Assembly (NCBI GenBank): GCA_907163345.1
Contig: CAJQUN010000003.1
Span: forward strand, 29,775,879 to 29,839,878
Direction: 5' to 3'
Source of the DNA: Haberlea rhodopensis
Taxonomy: Eukaryota; Streptophyta; Magnoliopsida; Lamiales; Gesneriaceae
DNA: 64,000 bases
Below are positions 34,411 through 44,213 of the stretch, one piece after another; position 1 is the stretch's first letter; each line of letters begins with the position of its first letter. A program made the translations under genes and the position numbers. The notes below the pieces were generated by a model. That model ran no database searches. It was not told where the DNA came from and saw only the letters and a program-made list of their open reading frames with translations.

Positions 34411-35019
34411 TGCAAATTTTTGGGCGCCTTTGAAGTTATGTATTATCGTGTTACAGATGACGCAAATTAGGTTTTTGGAAGGAGACTTGGATTGCGTTGG
34501 ATTGGATGAGACTTCGGGATTAAAATAAAAAAGGTTTAAAAACAATTTCCCAATTGGTGCAAATTCGAAGTGAGAGAATTGAGAATTGTGTCAGTGAATG
34601 TAATCAAATGAAGACGTTGCAAATCGGAAGAGAAGGGTTTACCGTCTTTTGGTTTAACAGTAAGGGTATATATGTATTTTTGGCCCAAAGTGGACCTAAT
34701 TTAGTTTAATGTTTTTTTCTTAGACTAGCTTTAACAAAGTTCAATCATAGTGTACCGGCCTGATTTCCCCCCATATAATTGGAGTTTCATGCAACGATTG
34801 GAGAGAAGTAGAATTGCTGTCTCATTGTAGAGTTGGTCTACAGTAACTGGATTCCCGATTCGTGGCAGTCCAACCCAATATAAGCCCAACAACAACCATA
34901 GCAGATTATTTGTTTTTCAATCCCCAAAATACCCTCAACAGAATGCAAAAGCCTAAGAGAGGGAGAGAAGATCTTGTGATGACGCATCTTCAAATCCATC
35001 GCTCACCAGTAGCTCCACC

Positions 35020-36446
35020 ATGTTCAGTCGCAAATTCTACGCGGTGGTTCTACCCTTTTGCTTCCATTCCCATACTGAATACGCCTCAGCGAGGGATAGT
35101 TACCACCACCGGCGGCGGCGGTTGTGCAGCGGTAGAACAATCAGGTATATGGCCCACCCTAGGAGAGTGAAAATGGTCGCGTAGCAGATAATGAGAGAGC
35201 TCTCAGATATGTTGCTTACCGATAAGGTTTTGCAGTACGCAATTTTTCCGGAGGCTGCTTTAGGCGCGGATCGGTATCTGTCGTCGCTTACGACAATTAG
35301 TGACGTTGACGTTTCTTCTGATTTGCAGGTACTTTTAATGCTTCTTTTCTAAGTTTACTTTTCTTTCTGATACGTTGATTATCACGCGTTGAGTGTCATT
35401 GAGAAATCGATACATTTCTCATGGTAAAACCCGTAAGCCGTATACTATTTTCAAAACTTGATGGGGATTAGGAGGTGGGATTACATGATTAATAGTATTT
35501 TCCTTGGAGTTCAGACATCCTTCCACTTAGCTGTCATTAACTGAAAAAGTTCACTTTTAAGAAAACTGGTTTCAGTTGAATTGAACTTTGTATTTGTGCA
35601 ATAGGAATTGGTAGCTCGTTGATTCAAGCTTATTAACGTCCTTTTCATGTGTCTGTCAAAGCAGAGAACTCTCTTGAGAGAACATCCAGTACTCTTTTTA
35701 TGGTGTCATTGCAATTTTGGCTGTGGAGGTTTGCTAATTTTTTTCACTTGTGTAATCCTTTCAGCATGCAATGTGCTTGACCATTTTTTGTGCTTCCAAT
35801 CTGCAGGTAGTTAAAGTATATGTATCTGTTTTTGGTGATGAAAGAGGAAAATAAGTTTCCCTTGCTGGGCTCAAGTCCAAAGCAAAATATGTTTTCGCAG
35901 CGTGTTGGGCAAGCGTATGAAGTTGCGGCTCACTCCTGAGATTCGTTTCATCGAAGATGAGTCTCTTGCACGAGGAAGCAGGGTCAGATTTATAATTTTT
36001 CTGATATGATCTATTGTTTGTTGTTTATCTGATTCTGCACTGCCGCTTAGGTAGTCATATCTTTCAACTTCTTGCTCGGGTCTTTGATTCGATTTATACT
36101 ATTGTTTTTCGTTCTTTACTAATATCTTCCTTCATCACCCCAGGAGAAGTCATTTTGCCATTCTAATATCTGAATATTTTCTACCATATTCTTGTATAGA
36201 CTAAACTCAAATATTATCTGTTTATGCGTGAAGGCATATCTATGATGTGTCGTATGTCTAAGCTTTATCCTTATATCAATTCAGGTACTTGAAATATTGG
36301 ATAGAATAAAGGATGAGAATGAGAATGAGAATGAACCTATCCAAGGTGAAGCTGATGATTTCCAAGAGCCATCCGATAGAGGCAACGATGATGTAGAGTG
36401 GGAGGGAGATGACCTTGATGATGAAGGAATCATCTATGTAAAGTGA
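35020..36446 (+). pseudogene. RbfA (plastid ribosome-binding factor A) pseudogene, unit 1
   Basis: RbfA binds the small ribosomal subunit and aids 16S rRNA maturation; the plant nuclear gene product is plastid-targeted. Three exons: 35020-35328 (MFSRKFYAVVLPF ... RRVKMVA, TAG, QIMRELSDMLLTDKVLQYA, ALGADRYLSSLTTISDV), 35807-35982 (VVKVYVSVFGDERGK, TAA, then LAGLKSKAKYV) and 36285-36446 (VLEILDRIKDEN ... an Asp/Glu-rich tail ending IIYVK). Splice sites are good. It is dead: TAG at 35182-35184, TAA in the GDERGK loop of exon 2, and a two-base insertion after KAKYV that shifts frame before LGKRMKLRLTPEIRF. The start codon choice follows the Arg-rich transit-like N-terminus. Confidence 0.88.
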
Positions 36447-37157
36447 TTTTGCATGAAGGTCGGTTTCAATGGACTTTTGAATGTGGGGGGATACTTGCTT
36501 CGTTCGCTGGTCAGTTTTCTTGCAATCACCATCATAATGAAACAACTGTGATTATAAATATAAATATAAGACTGCATGTTAGGTTGATTTGGAGAGAAGA
36601 TTGTTAAAAATAGTACACCCTCTTTTTTGGGTCCCGTGTGTTACATAATGTGTCAATATTTTCTTTGCATTACTCTAGCAAATAATTGTAATTGCCGCTT
36701 GAGAGCCTTTATTGTTTCTAAAAAACAATTATCTGCAAAATGCATTCCCATTAAACCCATCCCAACGGATTTTGCAATCTGAATGTCGAGCTTGACCTCT
36801 GTAATAGATATGGTTTTTGACTTGATCTTTCATGACAGGAACGAGCAATGGTGTGTTGGATGAGAACCCGAGACTCCTAGAGTGAACTCAATCGATATTG
36901 CCTCATGTGGAGATTTCATGGTGTTGTGTTGTAGGCTTGGCTGCTTGTCTCACGCCGTCAGTCGATGTAATTTGTGAAATCTCACTAAATACTATATTCC
37001 TCTAAGACAATGAACTGAAAGGCATTTAATGTGTACAGCAAGTCTGTAGCCTACTGTTCACCACAAATCAATCTTTAAAAGCGTCAGATCGAGCAATTTT
37101 CTCAACTGAAGATAAGAAGGGTATATTGGCGAGCGCTCCCAATTCAACCTTAAATTT
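36447..37157 (+). other. RbfA 3' flanking DNA, unit 1
   Basis: Probably 3' untranslated and downstream DNA of the RbfA copy; no gene is apparent. This block is repeated at 41113-41860, 50025-50735 and 54665-55375, always following the last RbfA codons. It ends abruptly at about 37,158, where glycosylase sequence begins (ttttccagattcctctgc). Confidence 0.6.
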
Positions 37158-38610
37158 TCCAGATTCCTCTGCTCATAAAAGTTCAACCACCATTTCGGAA
37201 CCTTGTACCTGTGAGAATTCTTCTATACATAGAGAGGATTTACTGCTGGTAGAAAATGATAACATTGATTCTGTCAACTGGGAAGCAGTTAGACAGGCAT
37301 CAGTTGAAGAGGTTGCTAAGGTGGTCGTGGAACGGGGGATGAACAACATTCTTGCTGGTAGAATCAAGGTCCAATATAATTTCATCTCATGAAAGTGTGG
37401 TTTTGGGGAAAGGAAATAATTAAATCTCATTTCTATGGTTTCAAAAGTTCTTCCTTCACTTGTATCTTGCAGGCTTTCTTTGATCAAAGGATTGAAGATC
37501 ATGAAACTATTGATCTAGAGTGGTTAAGAGATGTTCCACCTGATAAAGCAAAGTAAGATCCTTAAGCAGTTAAACAAACTATGCAATTTTTATTATTGCA
37601 ATCACATGATGATATCATTATTGTTTATCTTAGCTGAATTTATCGTGTACTTGTTTCCGTTTTGTCTAGGAATTACTTATTGAGCATACCTGGACTTGGC
37701 TTGAAGAGTACTGAGTGTGTGAGACTCTTGATGCTTCGTCACCATGCCTTCCCATTAAGATTTTATTGTGGATTAGGATAATATTTTTAGTTAATCAAGT
37801 ATGACTTACTCACTAATAGGCTTTGATGTTGTATCAACCTTGTGCAACATCAAAGCCTATTAGTGAGGAAGTCATACTTGATTAACTAAAAATATTATCC
37901 TAATCCACAATAAAATCTTACTGGGAAGGCATGGTGACGAAGCGTCAAGAGTCTCACACACTCAGTACTCTTCAAGCCAAGTCCAGGTATGCTCAATAAG
38001 TACTCCCTAGACAAAACGGAAACAAGTACACGATAAATTCAGCTAAGATAAACAATAATGATATCATCATGCAATAATAAAAATTGCATAGTTTGTTTAA
38101 CTGCTTATGGATCTTACTTTGCTTTATCAGGTGGAACATCTCTTAACCACTCTATATCAATAGTTTCATGATCTTCAATCATTCGATCAAAGAAAGCCTG
38201 CAAGATACAAGTGAAGGAAGAACTTTTGAAACCATAGAAATGAGATTTAATTATTTTCTTTCCCCAAAAGCACACTTTCATGAGATGAAATTATATTGGA
38301 CCTTGATTCTACCAGCAAGAATGTTGTTCATCCCCCGTTCCACGACCACCATAGCAACCTCTTCAACTGATGCCTGTCTAACTGCTTCCCAGTTGACAGA
38401 ATCAATGTTATCATTTTCTACCAGCAGTAAATCCTCTCTATGTATAGAAGAATTCTCACTGGTACAAGGTTCCGAAATGATGGTTGAACTTTTATTGTGG
38501 ATTAGTAAACGTTGGTCGGATTTGGTGCGTCTCGGATGGGTCCATCTTCTTCCACTTCCAGAGGATCCCCTGCTTCTGGTGTAATTATCTTCTTGCTGAA
38601 ATTCAAATCT
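37158..38610. pseudogene. Palindromic glycosylase exon pair, unit 1
   Basis: Forward (plus): a linker piece fused directly to NIDSVNWEAVRQASVEEVAK (to 37368), exon 37473-37552 (IDLEWLRDVPPDKAK) and exon 37670-37753 with intact IPGLGLKSTECVRLL and HHAFP. The donor after it is mutated from GT to TT. After about 12 bases at 37833-37844 the same 650 bp return as reverse complement (37845-38495). Plus-strand sequence then resumes with a piece of the following exon (NVGRI region and LPLPEDPLLLV), lacking the catalytic Asp codon. An open frame on the minus strand (38278-38691) merely reads through the inverted arm. No copy here can make an enzyme. Confidence 0.87.
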
Positions 38611-39074
38611 TCCTTGTATAAAGGGTTGTTTATACTCGTCTTTCTGCTTTATAATGTTGAATATTTGGTCTGATTCCGGGGCAGGAGTCAAAATCTTGCA
38701 GTTCTAAGTTGAACTCCAGCTTTAGGGTACCTTCCAAAGAATTTGCTGGCACAATGAAAGTATCATTATAGATACAATCCTACTGTGGATATAAATCACA
38801 TTAGAACTAGTGAAATTTTTATTGTTACCTCTTAATGAGCTTTCACTATAAGCATTCGGGATTCGTGACTTTGCTGACGTTCGGGATGGTCGGAAACAAT
38901 TTTCGGCTTGGTCGATTTTTGTGTCTGAAATTAAAACCCGAGTTAATTTGTTTTCTATATTTTTCCGGATTCCAAATTTTGTGAAATCTCAAACATGATT
39001 AAACGATTGGAAACGATCTAATAAAATTAATTATCAAATACATAAATCAAAGCACAACTTGGCTCTGATACTAC
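38611..39074 (-). other. Glycosylase 3' remnant and leader of a small LTR element, unit 1
   Basis: 38611-38700 continues glycosylase-flank sequence also seen at 52230 and 62560. From about 38,700 to 39,060 the sequence is AT-rich without coding signs. A degenerate primer site (ggctctgatactact, 39060-39074) abuts the LTR at 39075, so the stretch is probably leader of a minus-strand element. Confidence 0.5.
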
Positions 39075-39465
39075 TGTTGGGTTTCTGTCCCCCGACGTCA
39101 GATCTACCGCAGTAGAAAATAACTAGTAAACAGATTTAGACCAGGAGATGGACGAATGCGTCTGATTCATATATAACACATGAAAATATCAAAATATAAT
39201 GCTCGAAAGGAGATTACCTTTCACCGACATAAATCTGATAGCGATGATCCCTCTAGTCCAACCAACCTGAACAGATCTTTAAGCCAGCATCAGTGCTAGT
39301 TTGTTGTCAACATATCCTATCTAGGAGAGTTGTGTGTATTGGAATTTTCTAATTACCCTAGATATGAAATACATATTTATAGTTGAGTTTGAGACATGAT
39401 AGGGTTCTTAGAGCCCAACATGTCAACTATTGGTCCATTAACTTATAGGGCATCTTATGCTAACA
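39075..39465 (-). repeat. Short LTR with flanking primer site, unit 1 (391 bp)
   Basis: Borders TGTTGG...CTAACA with a tRNA-Met-like primer site just left (minus strand AGTATCAGAGC). No second LTR or internal coding sequence is visible; the right flank goes straight into other DNA. It is duplicated at 52681-53070 with a few substitutions. Confidence 0.6.
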
Positions 39466-39530
39466 AAAACCATCATGCACCGGTAGGAAGTGCACTTATG
39501 ATTTTACTTTCACCGCCAAATGCAAGAGCT

Positions 39531-40123
39531 AATCTTTCAGGGGAATCTCGATCATAAAACTCCACTGAAGAGGCCGAAGGGATTCTCGATCTTGACGCAA
39601 TCTGTGCCGAATTTCTCATCAGCTTTGATAAAGGAGAACCGTAAGCCCGCCACACCGCTGTCACCGGTCAACAAGCGGTCCGTCACACCCTCAGAGGGTT
39701 TGTTGAAAGCAGAAGGTATTGTGCACCGTTACCCGTGCACGTAAAATCATTAGTGCACCTCCGCAAGAGCTAATCTTTCAGGGGAATTTGGATCTTAAAA
39801 TTCCACCGAAGAGGCCGAAGGTATCGTTAATCTTGACGCAATCCGTGCCGGATTTCTCATCAACTCTGAGAAAGGAGAACCGTTAGCCTGCAACACCGCT
39901 GCCTCTGGTCAACAAACGATCTGTTACACCATCGGAGGATTTGCTGAAAAGTAGGAGGGCTTGGGGTATTGTGGGAGGAGGGAGTAAATCTACGAATTCT
40001 GCTGAGAAGAGGAGTGGGGGATTAATGACTAGGAAGAGCTATGCAAGCATTATTGATGAATTGAAAGGATTGGTTGCTGTAGCTGGAAAAGCAATCGACA
40101 AAGGCCTGTTAGGTGGTTTTTAG
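39531..40123 (+). pseudogene. Unrecognised coding fragment with internal duplication, copy 2
   Basis: Second copy in unit 1, with both half-blocks (KRPKGFSILTQSVPNFSS; then PDFSSTLRKENR). The C-terminal part is the best preserved in the window: 39941-40123 stays in frame from LLKSRRAWGIVGGGSK through LMTRKSYASIIDELKGLV to KGLLGGF and a stop. Just upstream a TAG follows KENR where copy 1 has CAG, so the whole is not translatable as one protein. Family unknown. Confidence 0.5.
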
Positions 40124-40253
40124 TGAGGAACGAGGGGTGTCAATTTTGGTCATTTTAATTAAAATATACTTAGATGATTTGAAATTTTTTGTGGACCAAT
40201 TAGAAAAATATTTTATCATGTAATACCGACATCAAATTTGCCCTTTATTTAAT

Positions 40254-40707
40254 GGAAAAAAATCAAGCCGGTACACTTTCATGAAACTTAATTCATCATA
40301 ATCAAGAAAACAATTCTTCAATCACTTAAGTACATTTGAAGTTAAAATGACAATAATACCCTTAATCTCCCTCACTCACATTTTCAACCTTCACTCATGT
40401 TTCAAAACCCAACAGCCACCAAATCGCATTACTTAGGGTTTCAGACTACCGGTGACGAGATGGACGGTGGCCGGTCTCAAACGTTCGGCCATGGTGAGGG
40501 GAAGCTAACCAGTGTATGGGCTTGGACCAATTCATGGGTGGATCAAAGAAATCGAACCCAAGAGCTGAAACCTTAGGTCATGCGATTTCGTCCCTTTCAA
40601 ATTTCAGTGATTCCACGGCGACTCAATGTGGCAATTGAATTGTGAACATTTTCGTATATTGGGCTTGTTGAACAGAGGTCGGACGACGACAATGGAACAA
40701 TTTTCTG
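40254..40707. mobile_element. Left end of the Mutator-like element, truncated, unit 1
   Basis: Same terminal sequence (ggaaaaaaatcaagccggta) and following 450 bp as 26965-27419, then abruptly different after caattttctg. The right end is missing. Confidence 0.6.
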
Positions 40708-41096
40708 CGCGGTGGTCCAGTGCATGTTTTCGCACTTTTAGTATGATTTCGCGATTTTGTGAAAATTTAAAATCAGTAAGTGATGTACGAAAATTGAAAA
40801 TTACTAACTGATGCACGATAAATGAAAATCAGTAACTCATGCACGAAATATAGAAAATGTATGTGATGCACGTACCATAATCGCAAGTGGGTGATGCACG
40901 AACCATAAGCGCAAGTCGGTGATGCACGAATCATACAATTAATGAAGTGATGCACAGACCATAATCGCAAGTGACTGATGCACGAAACATATAAAAAGTA
41001 GGTGACTCACGAATAATGAAAAAGGTAAGTGATGCACGAAACATACAACATAAGTAGGAGGTGCATGAAACACACAAAATAAATATGTGATGCAAG
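40708..41096. repeat. Second minisatellite, TGATGCACGAA type, unit 1
   Basis: About eleven degenerate copies of a roughly 30-bp unit around 'agtgatgcacgaaacata', including two with 'ccataatcgcaag'. It runs directly into the last codons of RbfA exon 3. The counterpart is 54263-54652. Confidence 0.8.
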
Positions 41097-41870
41097 AAAT
41101 CATCTATGTAAAGTGATTTTGCATGAAGGTCGGTTTCAATGGACTTTGGAATGTGGGGGGATACTTGCTTCGTTCGCTGGTCAGTTCTCTTGCAATCACC
41201 ATCATAATGAAACAACTGTGATTATGAATATAAGACTGCATGTTAGGTTGATTTGGAGAGAAGATTGTTAAAAATAGTACACCCTCTTTTTTGGGTCCAG
41301 TGAGTGACATAATGTGTCACTATTTTCTTTGCATTACTCTAGCAAATAATTGTAATTGCCGCTTCTTTGCATTACTCTAGCAAATAATTGTAATTGCCGC
41401 TTGAGAGCCTTTATTGTTTCTAAAAAACAATTATCTGCAAAATGCATTCCCATTAAACCCATCCCAACAGATTTTGCAATCTACAGGGAATGTCGAACTT
41501 GACCTCTGTAATAGATATGGTTTTTGACTTGATCTTTCATGATAGGAACGAGCAATGGTGTGTTGGATGAGAACCCGAGACTCCTAGAGTGAACTCAATC
41601 GATATTGCCTCATGTGGAGATTTCATGGTGTTGTGTTGTAGGCTTGGCTGCTTGTCTCACGCCGTCAGTCGATGTAATTTGTGAAATCTCACTAAATACT
41701 ATATTCCTCTAAGACAATGAACTGAAAGGCATTTAATGTGTACAGCAAGTTTGTAGCCTACTGTTCACCACAAATCAATCTTTAAAAGCGTCAGATCGAG
41801 CAATTTCTCAACTGAAGATAAGAAGGGTATATTGGCGAGCGCTCCCAATTCAACCTTAAATTCTCTCGTC
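41097..41870 (+). pseudogene. RbfA 3' end fragment, unit 1
   Basis: Begins within the last RbfA codons (atcatctatgtaaagtga, encoding IIYVK and the stop) and continues through the RbfA 3' flank for about 750 bp. A 47-bp stretch around 41,330-41,400 (ctttgcattactctagcaaa...) is tandemly doubled compared with the other copies. Confidence 0.75.
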
Positions 41871-42051
41871 ACAAATGGTCATATTATTGCACGGTGAAAC
41901 AATTATAACAAAACCAAAGAGATTTAAAGCCAGCATGGTGCAGTAGTTCTCCACAAAACTAAGGAATAATGATCTCACGGATCATGGCAGCATAAGTCAC
42001 TACTTTTCTCACTAATTATTTTGATTGCCTGAAAGACAAAACGTGGCTCCT

Positions 42052-42099
42052 TCAGTGATTTCCCTTGGCTTCAGCCTTCTTATGGGATTTCGTCTTTGC
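42052..42099 (-). pseudogene. ATP synthase subunit e, exon 3 only (duplicated fragment)
   Basis: Encodes AKTKSHKKAEAKGNH and the stop, identical to exon 3 of the full gene at 55565-55612, with the intron acceptor CACCAG. About 76 bp of intron 2 remain before the duplication junction at 42175/42176; exons 1 and 2 are absent, so it cannot make the protein. Confidence 0.85.
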
Positions 42100-42199
42100 C
42101 TGGTGAAAATAAGAACAACCCGACTGAGATAGACATCAGCGAACAAGCAACAAAGTAAAAAACGTAAGAGTAAAACTGAAATTCAAATCTTCCTTGTAT

Positions 42200-42761
42200 A
42201 AACTGAAGAGGCCGAAGGGATTCTCGATCTTGACGCAATCTGTGCCGAATTTCTCATCAGCTTTGAGAAAGGAGAACCGTAAGCCCGCCACACCGCTGTC
42301 ACCGGTCAACAAGCGGTCCGTCACACCATCAGAGGGTTTGTTGAAAGCAAAAGGTATTGTGCACCGCTTACCCGTGCACGTAAAATCATTAGTGCACCTC
42401 CGCAAGAGCTAATCTTTCAGGGGAATTTGGATCTTAAAATTCCACCGAAGAGGCCGAAGGTATCCTTAATCTTGACGCAATCCGTGCCGGATTTCTCATC
42501 AACTCTGAGAAAGGAGAACCGTTAGCCTGCAAAACCACTGCCTCTGGTCAACAAACGATCTGTTACACCATCGGAGGATTTGCTGAAAAGTAGGAGGGCT
42601 TGGGGTATTGTGGAGGAGGGAGTAAATCTACGAATTCTGCTGAGAAGAAGAGTGGGGGATTAATGACTAGGAAGAGCTATGCAAGCATTATTGATGAATT
42701 GAAAGGACTGGTGGCTGTAGCTGGAAAAGCAATAGACAGAGGCCTGTTAGGTGGTTTTTAG
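42200..42761 (+). pseudogene. Unrecognised coding fragment with internal duplication, copy 3
   Basis: Unit 2 counterpart of 26276-26834, with the same two half-blocks and the same frame change before LMTRKSYASIIDELKGLV. Differences are single bases, such as 'gtggctgtagctgg' for 'gttgatgtagctgg'. Confidence 0.5.
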
Positions 42762-44213
42762 TGAGGAACGAGGGGTGTCAATTTTGGTCATTTTAATTGA
42801 AATATACTTAAATGATTTGAAGTTTTTTTGTGGACTGATTAGAAAAATATTTTATCATGTAATACCGGCATCAAATTTGCCCTTTATTTAATGGGAAAAA
42901 ATCAAGTCGGTACACTTTCATGAAACTTAATTCATCCTAATCAGGAAAACAATTCTTTAATCACTCAAGTACATTTGAAGTTAAAATGACAATAATACCC
43001 TTAATCTCCCTCACTCACATTTTCAGCCTTCACTCATGTTTCAAAACCCAACAACCACCAAATCGCATGACTTAGGGTTTCAGACTACCTGTGATGAGAT
43101 GGGCGGTGGCCGGTCTCAAACGTTCGGCCATGGTGAGGGGAAGCTAACCAGTGTATGGGCTCGGACCAATTCATGGGTGGATCAAAGAAATCGAACCCAA
43201 GAGCTGAAACCTTAGGTCGTGCGATTTCGCCCCTTTCAAATTTCAGCGATTCCACGGCGACTCAATGTGGCAATTGGATTGTGAACATTTTCATATATTG
43301 GGCTTGTTGAACGGAGGTCGGACGACGACAATGGAACAATTTTCTGAAGGGGAGAAAGGCTGCTGCAACAAAGTGGGGGAAGGGGAGAAAGGGTTCGAAG
43401 GAAAGATAATGAGAAGAAATGTTTTCAGATTTTATGTAAACAAGGGGTATTTTAATAATTTAAAAAATTTAAATAAAACAAAGTTTAAGAAATGGACTTT
43501 TGTGAATAAATTTTTTAGAATTGTGGATTGTTAATGTTTATTGTTTTTTTGACATACTTAATTGAATAGATATTTTGTAGATGATATCTTCCTGCATTTT
43601 CTCCTTATTTAATAGAACCCGATATTTAAATCTTACGAAACCCATATTTTATTAACACTCGAGTTTACATTGTTTCACTCTTTGTTTCAATTTTGGATTG
43701 TAGTTAATAAGAAGAAATAAACACAAAAATACATGATTTTTTTTGACGAAGTTTGGCGAATAATTCACTAATTAATTCAACAAATACGGAGGCATCGTAA
43801 GAATTAAAATATCCTCTCTTGTAAACTACGGATCATCATCCCATAAGTTGACTAATGAAAATTATTCTTACAACAAAAGGATATAAAAATTATGTGTTTT
43901 AGTATAATATTACCAGCAAAAAACTATTATAACATATGTTTCTGAAACAAAAATAGAATTGTTTAAGGTTGAGTATTGGTTGTCATGTGACCTAGATGTT
44001 ACGGGTTTGAGTCGCGAAATTAATCTCTTTGCAGTAAAAGAAAAATTATGTCTACATTAAGTCCAAAGTAGCCCGATCTATTCCCGTACCCAATATATAA
44101 TTGGGAGATTTACGTTTAAGTGCACTTAGCAAACAAGTTTTTCATATAAATCTCCATTTTTAAAAAGTGTACAAATAAATGCATTGTGAAAAAATATCTT
44201 CTCACTTAAGTCC

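Larger units (their letters stand above)
26965..34772. mobile_element. Mutator-like element (tentative), unit 1, carrying a minisatellite and a solo LTR
   Basis: Inverted ends: gggaaaaaatcaagccggta at 26965 onward and, reversed, the same kind of end finishing at 34772, sharing GCCGGTACACT. Between them lie AT-rich DNA, a SINE-like stretch (28020-28150), a 20-bp minisatellite interrupted by a gypsy solo LTR, and a minus-strand domain fragment (33870-34410). Long size, plant-gene-like cargo and imperfect ends suggest a Mutator-like element; a 9-bp target duplication is not convincing, so the class is uncertain. The same arrangement, without the solo LTR, is at 42893-48354. Confidence 0.5.
26249..42175 (+). 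repeat. Segmental duplication unit 1 (about 15.9 kb)
   Basis: Collinear with 42176-55688. It begins in the 3' part of a glycosylase fragment (ctgaaattcaaatcttcc) and ends in intron 2 of the ATP synthase e gene (aaacgtaagagtaaaa). It is longer than unit 2 because it holds a 2,050-bp solo LTR and a slightly longer minisatellite. Confidence 0.9.

Noticed and set aside
38168..38584. Open frame of 138 codons starting MIFNHSIKESLQDTSEG, also at 25517, 37173, 50751, 51745 and 63072
   Set aside because: It is the antisense strand of glycosylase exons and introns and recurs only because those are repeated.
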